This document shows, one piece after another, positions 37,019-44,869 of a stretch of DNA of 54,584 nucleotides. Under the pieces are notes generated by a model. The model made no database searches. It was not told the DNA's origin and was given only the letters and a program-made list of their open reading frames with translations. Source of the DNA: Bacillota bacterium (GTDB lineage Bacteria; Bacillota; Clostridia; Tissierellales; MES13); the NCBI GenBank assembly GCA_009711785.1, contig VENA01000036.1:1-54584 (forward strand), in the 5' to 3' direction. The translations under genes and the position numbers were made by a program. Each line of letters starts with the position of its first letter. The first letter of the stretch is position 1.

Positions 37019-37135
37019 TAAAATTTTATTATTCTTTTATAAAAAGCTTTAAAAAACATTTTATAAACTAAAGTATTTATGTACTCAAAATCAAAATAAT
37101 TTAATGTTTTTACTTAATTTTAATAACTTTCTCCT

Positions 37136-37315
37136 TTAATCAATCTTTTCTCTTTTAAATATAGCCAAAATATTTCTTGAACTTTTCTCTAATCCTACTA
37201 ATTCCCATCCTTCTTCCCCTAGTTCATTAAACTTTTCTTCATGGTCCTTAGTTAATACCATAGTAGTCATTCCATGGGTTCTTAAGTTTTCAACTTTATA
37301 TTCAAATTTTTTCAA
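37136..37315 (-). CDS. Small DUF4177-type protein
   Basis: This 59-residue reading frame starts at TTG behind AAAGGAGAGTGATTTT and reads MKKFEYKVENLRTHGMTTMV onward. The core is KFNELGEEGWELVGLEK and the end is NILAIFKREKID. The FEYKV start, LGEEGWELV centre and AIFKR end match the DUF4177 pattern of small cytosolic beta-alpha proteins of unknown role. It sits alone between mrfA and the methylase-like orphan gene, both on the same strand, with the long inverted repeat downstream. Confidence 0.85.
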   Translation of the reverse strand: MKKFEYKVENLRTHGMTTMVLTKDHEEKFNELGEEGWELVGLEKSSRNILAIFKREKID

Positions 37316-37375
37316 AAAATCACTCTCCTTTGGTATTTAGTATACCAAAATCTATATGCCTATGAAAATAAAAAA

Positions 37376-37403
37376 GCCTTACTTATTAAGATATAAGTAA
37401 AGC
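37376..37403 (-). terminator. Terminator after the methylase-like orphan gene
   Basis: The 11-base arms GCCTTACTTAT/ATAAGTAAAGC pair with one G-U wobble, then UUUUUUAUUUUC follows on the minus strand. Confidence 0.88.
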
Positions 37404-37432
37404 TTTTATGCTTTGTCTGCTAATAGGAGAGT

Positions 37433-38029
37433 TTAATTAACTAAATTTTCACCTTGTTCTTTTATAGAATTAATATATTCTATAGCCTTAGCAGGTTTAT
37501 AAAAATACTGTAAATTAAGTCCAAACCTTTTCTCTTCAGTATATAGATTATTAAATATATCATAAATTACCTCTATATCATATCCTTTAAAATCATATTT
37601 CTTCATACTGTTTATAATTAACTTTGCTAATTCATTATCGATTTTAAATATATCATAATCTGTTTTCTTAAAAGTTAATTTCATTTCTTCTAAAGATTCA
37701 ATATCATATTGTGCAATTTCATAAATCTTATCGTACTGTTCATTTAGATTACTTATTAAATTCTCCCATTTTTTTAAACCTTTATTATTAACTTTACATG
37801 GAATTTTTTCATTATCCTCATAAAGTTTTATTATCAAGAATTTAGCACAATAATTATATGCGCTTTTTTCAATAAAAAGTTTGCACCATTTATCTTCTGT
37901 CAGTTGTTTATTTAAACCACTTTTTAATCTTAGTCTCTTTAAAACACCCCGTTGGTCATATTTATATTTAACTTTGAAGTATTGTACAAACCTTTCTAAA
38001 TCTTTTATTATTTCCTTATACACAAGCAT
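37433..38029 (-). CDS. Orphan protein resembling the N-terminal helical domain of DNA adenine methylases
   Basis: This 198-residue helical cytosolic protein is not confidently identified. YNYCAKFLIIKLYEDNEKIP resembles the helical N-terminal segment before the catalytic part of Eco57I-like and other class I DNA methylases. The end, IEVIYDIFNNLYTEEKRFGL then LQYFYKPAKAIEYI, aligns by eye with their hallmark leading to GQFYTPPEIVDFI. The protein stops just there: no SAM loop or NPPY motif follows in any frame downstream. It may be a truncated remnant or a stand-alone domain. It has its own SD and terminator. Confidence 0.6.
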   Translation of the reverse strand: MLVYKEIIKDLERFVQYFKVKYKYDQRGVLKRLRLKSGLNKQLTEDKWCKLFIEKSAYNYCAKFLIIKLYEDNEKIPCKVNNKGLKKWENLISNLNEQYDKIYEIAQYDIESLEEMKLTFKKTDYDIFKIDNELAKLIINSMKKYDFKGYDIEVIYDIFNNLYTEEKRFGLNLQYFYKPAKAIEYINSIKEQGENLVN

Positions 38030-38151
38030 ATTATACTCCTCCTCGAATCTTTTTTTATTATTATTTCCATATATTTTATTTTTATAATTATTTCACAATA
38101 TTTTCCTTATATATTATTATATGCTAATGTATAAGTAGTCGTAATAAAGAA

Positions 38152-38177
38152 AAACTAGAGTGAAATCACTCTAGTTT
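38152..38177 (-). terminator. Terminator after glutamate 2,3-aminomutase gene
   Basis: The perfect 12-base arms AAACTAGAGTGA/TCACTCTAGTTT are followed by UUCUUUAUU on the minus strand, just after the stop codon. Confidence 0.88.
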
Positions 38178-39441
38178 AATAAATATCTTTTATATCCTGG
38201 GTAGGATGATTTTCATACTTAATAACTCTTCCTTCCCATGTTCTTATTAATATATGATCTTTACCCCTTGATATTAAATACTCTGGTAATATAGGAGTTT
38301 TACCCTGTCCCTTAGGAGCATTGATAATGTACGTAGGGATAGCCATACCAGAGGTATAACCCCTTAAATATTCCATTATTTCAATACCATCATCTACTGA
38401 AGTATTAAAATGTGTAGTTCCTAGTACATGTTTTGCATGGAATATATAATAAGGTCTTACTCTAATTTTTAATAATTCATGATTTAATAATCTCATAACG
38501 TATTTATCATTGTTTATTCCATTTAGTAAAACTGCTTGATTTCCTAAAGGAATTCCCGCATTAGCTAACTTTTCACATGCCTTTTTGGACTCTTTAGTTA
38601 TTTCCTTAGGATGATTAAAATGAGTGTTTACAAAAATTGGGTGGTATTTCTTTAACATATTTACTAAATCATCTGTAATTCTTTGAGGCATTGTTACAGG
38701 CGTTCTTGTGCCTATTCTTACATAATCAACATGCTCAATTGCTTTTAAGTCTTTTAATATCCACTCTAATTTATCATCTGGTAGAGTTAAAGGATCTCCT
38801 CCTGTTATTAAAACATCTCTAATTTCTTTATTATTTCTAATATATTCTATTGATTCTTTGATTAATTTGTTTGGTCTATGTTCATCCTCTTGACCTATAT
38901 TTCGTCTTCTTTGACAATGCCTACAATACATTGCACACTCATTTGTAACGTTTATAATTAGTCTATCAGGATATCTACGGGTTATACTACCTGCGGGATT
39001 AGTAAATTCTTCACCCATAGGGTCCATATCCCCTTTATTTTCTACTATTTCAGCAGCTTTTGGTACAGACATCATTCTTATAGGGTCATATTTATCATTT
39101 TTATCAATAAGACTTAAATAATATGGTGATATAGACCATCTATACTTTTGACCAACCTGTTTTATTTGCTGTTTTTCATCTTCAGTTAAATTAATTATTT
39201 TATTCAAAGTCTCAACATCATAAATTCTATTTGTTAATTGCCACTTATGATTATTCCAATCATCCTCTGTTGCATTTAATACTTTTAATATTTTTTCTTT
39301 TGCTTCTTTATACTCTTTATCTAAACTCATCCCCTTAGGGATTTTATCTTTTACTTGTAAGTAATCAGTAATTCTAGATTTTAATTCCTCCGCTCTTTCT
39401 AATGATATTTTTCTTTTTTGGTTTTCTCTTATTTCTTTCAT
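38176..39441 (-). CDS. eam: Glutamate 2,3-aminomutase
   Basis: This 421-residue radical SAM/PLP enzyme interconverts L-glutamate and beta-glutamate. The start is the ATG seven bases after GGAGG. The [4Fe-4S] ligands are Cys169, 173 and 176 (CAMYCRHC), and the PLP lysine is Lys381 in GQGKTP. In lysine 2,3-aminomutase two aspartates, 44 and 7 residues before that lysine, hold the substrate amine. Here they are Lys337 (FHAKHVLG) and Asn374 (YIINAPKG), the replacement known for Clostridium glutamate 2,3-aminomutase. It is a single-gene transcript, divergent from an unknown secreted protein gene. Confidence 0.9.
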   Translation of the reverse strand: MKEIRENQKRKISLERAEELKSRITDYLQVKDKIPKGMSLDKEYKEAKEKILKVLNATEDDWNNHKWQLTNRIYDVETLNKIINLTEDEKQQIKQVGQKYRWSISPYYLSLIDKNDKYDPIRMMSVPKAAEIVENKGDMDPMGEEFTNPAGSITRRYPDRLIINVTNECAMYCRHCQRRRNIGQEDEHRPNKLIKESIEYIRNNKEIRDVLITGGDPLTLPDDKLEWILKDLKAIEHVDYVRIGTRTPVTMPQRITDDLVNMLKKYHPIFVNTHFNHPKEITKESKKACEKLANAGIPLGNQAVLLNGINNDKYVMRLLNHELLKIRVRPYYIFHAKHVLGTTHFNTSVDDGIEIMEYLRGYTSGMAIPTYIINAPKGQGKTPILPEYLISRGKDHILIRTWEGRVIKYENHPTQDIKDIY

Positions 39442-39494
39442 CAGCATTCCTCCAATTAATTTAATATTTAGAATATTTTTACTTTTATATGAAC

Positions 39495-39542
39495 AAAACA
39501 CATCTTGTGTGTTTTTATACTCTATTTATATAAGCGCGTTAA
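39495..39542 (-). promoter_or_regulatory. Probable promoter and operator-like repeat of eam
   Basis: On the minus strand TTAACG (39537-39542), a 17-base spacer and TATAAA (39514-39519) form a likely sigma-A promoter. A perfect inverted repeat, AAAACACA-TCTTG-TGTGTTTT (39495-39515), overlaps the end of the -10 and the probable start of transcription, where a repressor could act. Confidence 0.45.
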
Positions 39543-39737
39543 AAAATACTTTTATATTGAGTAATAGAATAAAAAGATCTGAATAAAAATAATATTATAT
39601 ATAAGACTATTAAATTTAGGGTTTTCCTTAAACGAATTTTTCGAAAAGCATTTCTATTTTTGGATAGAAGTTCGCAAGTAATTACATTATATACAATTTT
39701 ACCAGTAATGTCAATATATTAGCAAAGGAGTTTAATT

Positions 39738-40760
39738 ATGAGAAATCTTCTAAAACTTTTATCAATACTCTTAATTCTTGTAATGATATTTTCTTTTAAA
39801 CAATTTTTAATTTCAAAAGATTATAATACAACTTTTAAAAACACCTTATTTAATTATAACCAAATAACAAAACAATTAATTAATAATTATTTTTCTGAAG
39901 ATCCTTCTCTAAAAAAAGAAGCTGAAAATATTATTAAAGAATATGTACTAAAAGACCTAGGTTATGAAAACTGGCTAGATTATATTAAATATATTAATAT
40001 TACAATTTATCCCGTTGATTTTTCTAACAATAATAATAAAGATTTAATTATAGCTTTAAACATATCTAAAGATATTGGGGTAATAGGATTTTATACTGCT
40101 ATAGATGATTATTATATCTATAATAATAAAATTGAAAATCTTGTTGAAATTAAAAATGTAAATACAATAGTAGATAAACAAAATAATAGAATTTTTATCA
40201 TAACAGAAGAGTTTTTAGATGAAAGAGTCGGAGCATATCTAACTGATATATTTATTAGAGTACATACTAATATTGATAAAGATTTTAAAGAAGTCTTTAG
40301 GGTAAGTAAAGAATATGAAACTTACTTTAACGAAAGTTGGTTAGATCCTTCAATTGAATCACCTAAATGGTATAAGTTAACTGAAAATAATTTAATAGAT
40401 TATCTTATAACAGAAGATAATAAATTTGTATTTAATGTATCTAAATCTTTAAACAAATTTGAAAGTAAAAAACCTAGTGTAGAAATTCCTAAAGATTTTA
40501 CACTTATAGAGACTAAAAATTATGATATTAAATATACTTGGATGGATAAGTATAATTATTTTATACTATCAGAAGGAATAATAAAATCTACTCAAGAAAA
40601 GGTAGGAATAATTGAAGACTCAAGATTAAATGTAGAATCTCTTTTAAATTTTTCAAATGAGTACTTCAAAATCATAGATAAAAATGGTAAAATTAGAATT
40701 ATAAAGCCAGACAATATAAAAATATTGAATAGATATATTCTAAAAAAAAGCGGTGAATAA
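39738..40760 (+). CDS. Secreted or membrane-anchored protein of unknown function
   Basis: This 340-residue protein has an N-terminal hydrophobic segment (LLKLLSILLILVMIFSFKQFL, about 4-24) that could be a signal anchor. No lipobox is present. The rest is extracellular, rich in Asn, Lys, Ile and aromatic residues, and appears to mix helices (about 35-75) with beta strands. I recognise no family. The SD GCAAAGGAG lies eight bases before ATG. It is divergent from eam, ends in a perfect terminator hairpin and is followed by the AlaX-type gene on the same strand. Confidence 0.75.
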   Translation: MRNLLKLLSILLILVMIFSFKQFLISKDYNTTFKNTLFNYNQITKQLINNYFSEDPSLKKEAENIIKEYVLKDLGYENWLDYIKYINITIYPVDFSNNNNKDLIIALNISKDIGVIGFYTAIDDYYIYNNKIENLVEIKNVNTIVDKQNNRIFIITEEFLDERVGAYLTDIFIRVHTNIDKDFKEVFRVSKEYETYFNESWLDPSIESPKWYKLTENNLIDYLITEDNKFVFNVSKSLNKFESKKPSVEIPKDFTLIETKNYDIKYTWMDKYNYFILSEGIIKSTQEKVGIIEDSRLNVESLLNFSNEYFKIIDKNGKIRIIKPDNIKILNRYILKKSGE

Positions 40761-40773
40761 TCACCGTTTTTAG
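40751..40773 (+). terminator. Terminator after the unknown secreted protein gene
   Basis: The stem CGGTGA/TCACCG with loop ATAA is followed by TTTTTAGTTTT and overlaps the stop codon, only ~20 bases before the AlaX-type gene SD. Confidence 0.85.
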
Positions 40774-40785
40774 TTTTAATAAAAT

Positions 40786-40793
40786 GAGGTGAT
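40786..40793 (+). promoter_or_regulatory. SD site that points to an AUC start for the AlaX-type gene
   Basis: GAGGTGAT is an eight-base match to the 16S rRNA tail. The only in-frame GTG (40789) lies within it. Five to seven bases downstream stands ATC (40798), and no ATG, GTG or TTG is near. Starting at ATC gives NKRIYLENPY, a natural N-terminus for this family. Confidence 0.5.
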
Positions 40794-42015
40794 TAATATC
40801 AATAAAAGAATATACTTAGAAAATCCTTACATAAAAAACATAACTGCCAGAGTTAAAGATAAAACTTATAAAAATGGTAAGTTTTTTTTGAAATTAGATA
40901 GAACTATCTTTTATCCTCACATGTCAGGAGGGCAACCTAAAGATAATGGAAAAATTGATGATATAAAAGTTTTAGATGTTTATGAAAAAAATGATGAAAT
41001 CATACATGTATTAGAAGATAATATCATCGGTGACACTGTTAATATGACCATCAATTGGAAGGTAAGATTCGATCATATGCAACAACACACTGGACAACAT
41101 ATACTATCAACGGCTTTTATTAAAATTTTAAATGCTAACACTTTAAGTTTTCATCTTGGCAAGGAATATTCATATATAGATATCGGACTATCATCAATTT
41201 CATATAACGACTTAAGAAAAGTAGAACGCTTTGCAAATGAAATAGTTTTTTCTAATTTTAATATAAAAAATTATATTATAGACAAAGCTGAAATAAATTC
41301 AATACCCTTAAGAAAAAAACCTTCAGTAGATAAAAATATTAGAATTATTGAAATAGATAGCCTTGATTACTCCCCCTGTGGAGGAACACATCATCATAGT
41401 ACAGGGGAAGTTGGATTAATTAAAATTAGAAAAACAGAAAAACATAAAGGTAACACACGTATAGAATTTGTTTGTGGTAATAGAGCCCTTAAAGATTATA
41501 GATGGAAAAATAGCTATATAAATAAAATCTCAACTCTTTTATCATCTAAGGATTTTGATGTTTATGAAAATACAGAAAAAATATTTAATGAAAATCTTAA
41601 ACTAAATAAACAAATAAAAGAATTAAATAATGAATTATTAGATTATAAAATCCAATATATATACGACAATGCCTCATCATATAATAATATTAAAATAATA
41701 AATAAGTTATATGAAAAATCAGATTTTAATGATTTAAGATATATTGCTTCAAATATTGTAAACAAAAGAAATGTTGTAATTTTATTTGGAGTCAGAAACC
41801 AAAATAAATGTCAAATATTATTAGCACAATCTGATGATTTGAATATAGATATAGAGAAGATTTTCAATTCAATGATTAAAATAATAAACGGATCAGGTGG
41901 AGGAAATTCTAAGATTATACAGGGGGGCGGAACAAAAATAGATAATCTTGAATATTGTCTTAAAACAGGTTTAAACCTAATAAAAATAGATATTGATTCA
42001 AATAAAAACAAATAA
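40789..42015 (+). CDS. AlaX-type alanyl-tRNA editing protein with DHHA1 domain
   Basis: This protein of about 405 residues removes serine or glycine from mischarged tRNA-Ala. An AlaRS-like beta barrel (about 1-90, IFYPHMSGGQPKDNGKI) precedes the zinc-site motifs HMQQHTGQHILS and YSPCGGTHHHSTGEVG. A coiled-coil linker (about 240-285) leads into a C-terminal DHHA1 domain with IINGSGGGNSKIIQGGG. This is the long AlaX form. Coordinates use the GTG at 40789, but AUC at 40798 is the better-placed start. A terminator follows. Confidence 0.9.
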   Translation: MININKRIYLENPYIKNITARVKDKTYKNGKFFLKLDRTIFYPHMSGGQPKDNGKIDDIKVLDVYEKNDEIIHVLEDNIIGDTVNMTINWKVRFDHMQQHTGQHILSTAFIKILNANTLSFHLGKEYSYIDIGLSSISYNDLRKVERFANEIVFSNFNIKNYIIDKAEINSIPLRKKPSVDKNIRIIEIDSLDYSPCGGTHHHSTGEVGLIKIRKTEKHKGNTRIEFVCGNRALKDYRWKNSYINKISTLLSSKDFDVYENTEKIFNENLKLNKQIKELNNELLDYKIQYIYDNASSYNNIKIINKLYEKSDFNDLRYIASNIVNKRNVVILFGVRNQNKCQILLAQSDDLNIDIEKIFNSMIKIINGSGGGNSKIIQGGGTKIDNLEYCLKTGLNLIKIDIDSNKNK

Positions 42016-42361
42016 TAATGTTTTAAACAGTCAAGGTCCGATAATTTATTAGACTTTGGCTGTTTAATCTTTTTATAGGTATAAAAATGTATGATATGTT
42101 TTATCTTTAACTGCTTAAAAGTATCTTATTAATATAATATTCTTTTACAATTAAATTCTTATATTCCTATTAAACTAATGTCGATGCTGCTTACACACTT
42201 TTCAAGTTGATTTTACTTTAAGTTAATTTTTTTCCTGTTCATTTTATATTTAAAACATAATATTTAAACCTTACATAACATATAATTTTTAAAAGGGTTT
42301 ATAATAATATTATTAATTTTTAAGGAAATAATAAATACACTTATTATAGGAGGTATGAATT
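42016..42361. other. Gap between the AlaX-type and YutG-like genes
   Basis: After the AlaX terminator (42025-42065) about 290 AT-rich bases hold no gene. A TATAAT lies at 42300-42305 but has no good -35. I see no repeat or known RNA structure. Confidence 0.5.
42025..42065 (+). terminator. Terminator after the AlaX-type gene
   Basis: The 14-base arms AAACAGTCAAGGTC/GACTTTGGCTGTTT, with two non-Watson-Crick pairs and a 13-base loop, are followed by TAATCTTTTTAT. Confidence 0.75.
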
Positions 42362-42841
42362 TTGAAGGAAATTATTATTTCAATGTTAAAAGAAAGAGGT
42401 ATAGAGATTAAAAAAATAGCACAATTAGTTTATGAATTACAAAAGCCTTATATTGATGTAACTTTAGAAGATGCTATTATAAACGTAGAGAAAGTCCTAG
42501 AAAAAAGAGAAGTACAAAATACAATATTAACAGGTTTACAAATTGATATATTAGCTGAAGAAGGTCTTATTAAAGAACCTCTCTTATCAATTATAAGAAG
42601 GGATGACTCTCTATATGGCATAGATGAAATCTTAGCTTTAAGTATAACTAATGTATATGGCTCTATAGGTTTCACAAACTTTGGATATCTAGACAAGGTT
42701 AAACCTGGTATTATTGGAGAAATTGATAAAGCTGGTAAAACAACGGAAAAAGTTCACACTTTCGCAGATGATATAGTAAGTGGAATTGCTGCTGCTGCAT
42801 GTGCTAGAATTGCCCATGCTAATGAAAAAGATCACAAGTAA
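42362..42841 (+). CDS. Phosphatidylglycerophosphatase A-like protein (YutG type)
   Basis: This 159-residue protein starts at TTG behind AGGAGGT; an ATG between them is out of frame. It resembles the short soluble PgpA-like family of Bacillus YutG. KEPLLSIIRRDDSLYGIDEILALSI precedes FGYLDKVKPGIIGEID and the C-terminal VHTFADDIVSGIAAAACARIAHA. Bacterial PgpA dephosphorylates phosphatidylglycerophosphate, but the YutG branch lacks the membrane helices of E. coli PgpA, so its substrate is uncertain. It stands alone, convergent with the gene to its right across a shared terminator. Confidence 0.85.
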   Translation: MKEIIISMLKERGIEIKKIAQLVYELQKPYIDVTLEDAIINVEKVLEKREVQNTILTGLQIDILAEEGLIKEPLLSIIRRDDSLYGIDEILALSITNVYGSIGFTNFGYLDKVKPGIIGEIDKAGKTTEKVHTFADDIVSGIAAAACARIAHANEKDHK

Positions 42842-42877
42842 TAAATATCTTTTTATAAAAATTATTACCCTTTATAA

Positions 42878-42918
42878 AAGAAGATAGTCATACTTTTTAT
42901 TAGTATGATTATCTTCTT
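42878..42918. terminator. Bidirectional terminator
   Basis: The 16-base arms AAGAAGATAGTCATAC/GTATGATTATCTTCTT, with one wobble and a nine-base loop, sit between convergent genes. T-rich sequence flanks both sides. Confidence 0.88.
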
Positions 42919-42944
42919 TACTTACTTTCATATCTACTTAATTT

Positions 42945-44570
42945 TTATAATTTAAACATAAAAGGCATATATAATAGTGTTGATAGATATACATGTAACA
43001 TAGCAAATATAGCTAAATATGCTATGAAATGATAATTTTTCTTTGCTTTATAAACTAAATAAGTCAATGCTCCTGCTATTATATTTAATAAAACAGCCAC
43101 TAAATATGGACTGTATCTACCCTTTAAAAATCCTGGTAACATAGACGTCTTAGTAACATAAAATGTATCTTTAAACACTAAAACACTAATAATCAGATAA
43201 ATGATTGCAAATATACCAAATACCTTTTTATCATCTCTTACATCTAACTTTTTCATTATATACCCTGCTGCTAACATTGCTAAAAGACTATATACTATAA
43301 ATTTATATCCCTTAAATGGTATATATGGTAATATAAACAGTGGTGTTGAAACTGCTGTTATTATAGCTCTGGTATAATCTTTTTTATAATATTTCGTACT
43401 ATTTTCAATAAATTTTTCATTCTCACTATTTAAAAATAAACTATATTGACCATCTTTAATATCTAACCATGATAAATATTTTCCTGCTTCGCTATCAAGA
43501 ATAGAAAGGTTTTTAGAATATTTTAAAGTATTTGAAAGAAAAGTTATATTTTCTATAGATCCATCCTCATTAACTAAACCCTTAAATATATCCGGAGAAT
43601 TAGAATATTTATTTGTCAGATTAATCCCTGATGATAAAATATATACTCCACTATCTTCTTTAGTTAAATATACTTCTTGCCCTAATCTATCTACTTTTTC
43701 TAATCCAGCAGAAATTATTTTTTTATCCACATTCACTTTTAAATCTTTATCTGTAATTAACAAAACAAAATACGTACCTATTTGACCTTTATCAACCTTT
43801 GTAACAGATTGACATATATTTATTTTCCCATTATGTTCTTCGATATTAAATTTCCCAAGCTCATAATTGCCTAACATTATTGAAGTATTTAACAATTCTA
43901 CTTGAGTTATTTTATTACTTTTAATTTTACAGCCATAATATTCAATATCAAAATTCTTAGTTTCATTTACTAAAAATAAATAATTTTCTCCATTAATATT
44001 TTTAAACCTTATATCTTTTAAACTCCATTTATTCTCTAAGGTCATTTCTTTCTTAAGTTTTTTATTATTTAATAAATATAATTCAATATGTTCATTGTTA
44101 TATGTTACTATATAATTTTTATTTCCTATTTTATTTAACCTAAAATCACTAATACCTTCTAATACTATTTTAGGTTTTGTAAACTTATTTTCATTAAAAT
44201 TAGATACATATAATTTATTTTCTTTAGAATAATACATTTTATTATCAATAAATTCAACATTACCAACATCGTTTTTATTAAATCCCTCGGGAGTACTTAT
44301 CCCTTTTTTTAATAATTTTCCTTCCTTAGTAGTTAAATAATAATTTATCTTACCTCCCTTTGCAAAAGTTGTTGTTAGAATTTTGTTGTCAACAAAACTC
44401 ATTTTAGGAGTATTATTAATAGTAGCTTTACCTACTTCTAATCCTCTCCCCCATTCCTCTGTAAAAGTCATAGTTTGAATTTGTAATTGGTTATAAGCAT
44501 GGACTCCTACAAATAAAAGTATAGTAATAATAATAGCACTTATGGAAATATACTTTTGAATTTTCTTCAT
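42945..44570 (-). CDS. Membrane protein with large ectodomain, unknown function
   Basis: This 541-residue protein has an N-terminal anchor (YISISAIIITILLFVGVHAY, about 6-25) and a ~360-residue extracellular region of repeated beta-strand segments such as NKIGNKNYIVTYNNEHIELYLL and NINGENYLFLVNET. Roughly five C-terminal transmembrane helices follow (about 400-541, FGIFAIIYLIISVLVF, LVAVLLNIIAGALTYLVY, LAIFAMLHVYLSTLLYM). The repeat spacing suggests a beta-propeller-like sensor. No enzyme motif is present and I recognise no family. The SD AAGGAGGGGG is strong, and it stands alone with a long upstream gap. Confidence 0.75.
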   Translation of the reverse strand: MKKIQKYISISAIIITILLFVGVHAYNQLQIQTMTFTEEWGRGLEVGKATINNTPKMSFVDNKILTTTFAKGGKINYYLTTKEGKLLKKGISTPEGFNKNDVGNVEFIDNKMYYSKENKLYVSNFNENKFTKPKIVLEGISDFRLNKIGNKNYIVTYNNEHIELYLLNNKKLKKEMTLENKWSLKDIRFKNINGENYLFLVNETKNFDIEYYGCKIKSNKITQVELLNTSIMLGNYELGKFNIEEHNGKINICQSVTKVDKGQIGTYFVLLITDKDLKVNVDKKIISAGLEKVDRLGQEVYLTKEDSGVYILSSGINLTNKYSNSPDIFKGLVNEDGSIENITFLSNTLKYSKNLSILDSEAGKYLSWLDIKDGQYSLFLNSENEKFIENSTKYYKKDYTRAIITAVSTPLFILPYIPFKGYKFIVYSLLAMLAAGYIMKKLDVRDDKKVFGIFAIIYLIISVLVFKDTFYVTKTSMLPGFLKGRYSPYLVAVLLNIIAGALTYLVYKAKKNYHFIAYLAIFAMLHVYLSTLLYMPFMFKL

Positions 44571-44807
44571 GATCCCCCTCCTTATGTATATATATATTTT
44601 ACCATTTTTCTGAATTTTTTGAATACATTTTTTTGTTAAATCTTGTTAATAGTTTTTTAATATTTACAAAAGTTTAATTAAAATATAATTATTAATAAAA
44701 TATTGTACACTTTCAAAATTTAGAAATATAAAGAAGAAGAGATAACAATTTTTAAAATAAGTAATTTATTAAAATTTTTCGTTAGTATCTGTTAATAAAT
44801 CAATATA

Positions 44808-44833
44808 TAACCGAGTGAAAAATCACTCGGTTA
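44808..44833 (-). terminator. Hairpin after the aminopeptidase gene
   Basis: The perfect 11-base arms TAACCGAGTGA/TCACTCGGTTA with an AAAA loop lie 36 bases after the stop. The tail has only a weak U run, but position and stability fit a terminator or 3' stabiliser. Confidence 0.7.
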
Positions 44834-44869
44834 TTCTAATAAAAGAGTTTTATTTTAAAATTTATTTTC

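Noticed and set aside
36926..37135. LexA-type operator upstream of mrfA
   Set aside because: GAAC and GTTC both occur within the long inverted repeat, but they are about 20 bases apart, not the four-base spacing of a clostridial or Bacillus LexA box.
33421..38029. A defence island made of helicase, nuclease, holin-like and methylase-like genes
   Set aside because: The helicase and nuclease are conserved repair genes (MrfA/MrfB); the methylase-like protein lacks a catalytic part, and no integrase or other defence gene is present. The individual parts are reported separately instead.
39442..39737. Lysine or glutamate-type riboswitch upstream of eam
   Set aside because: Only a promoter and one simple inverted repeat are seen; no multi-helix leader fits.
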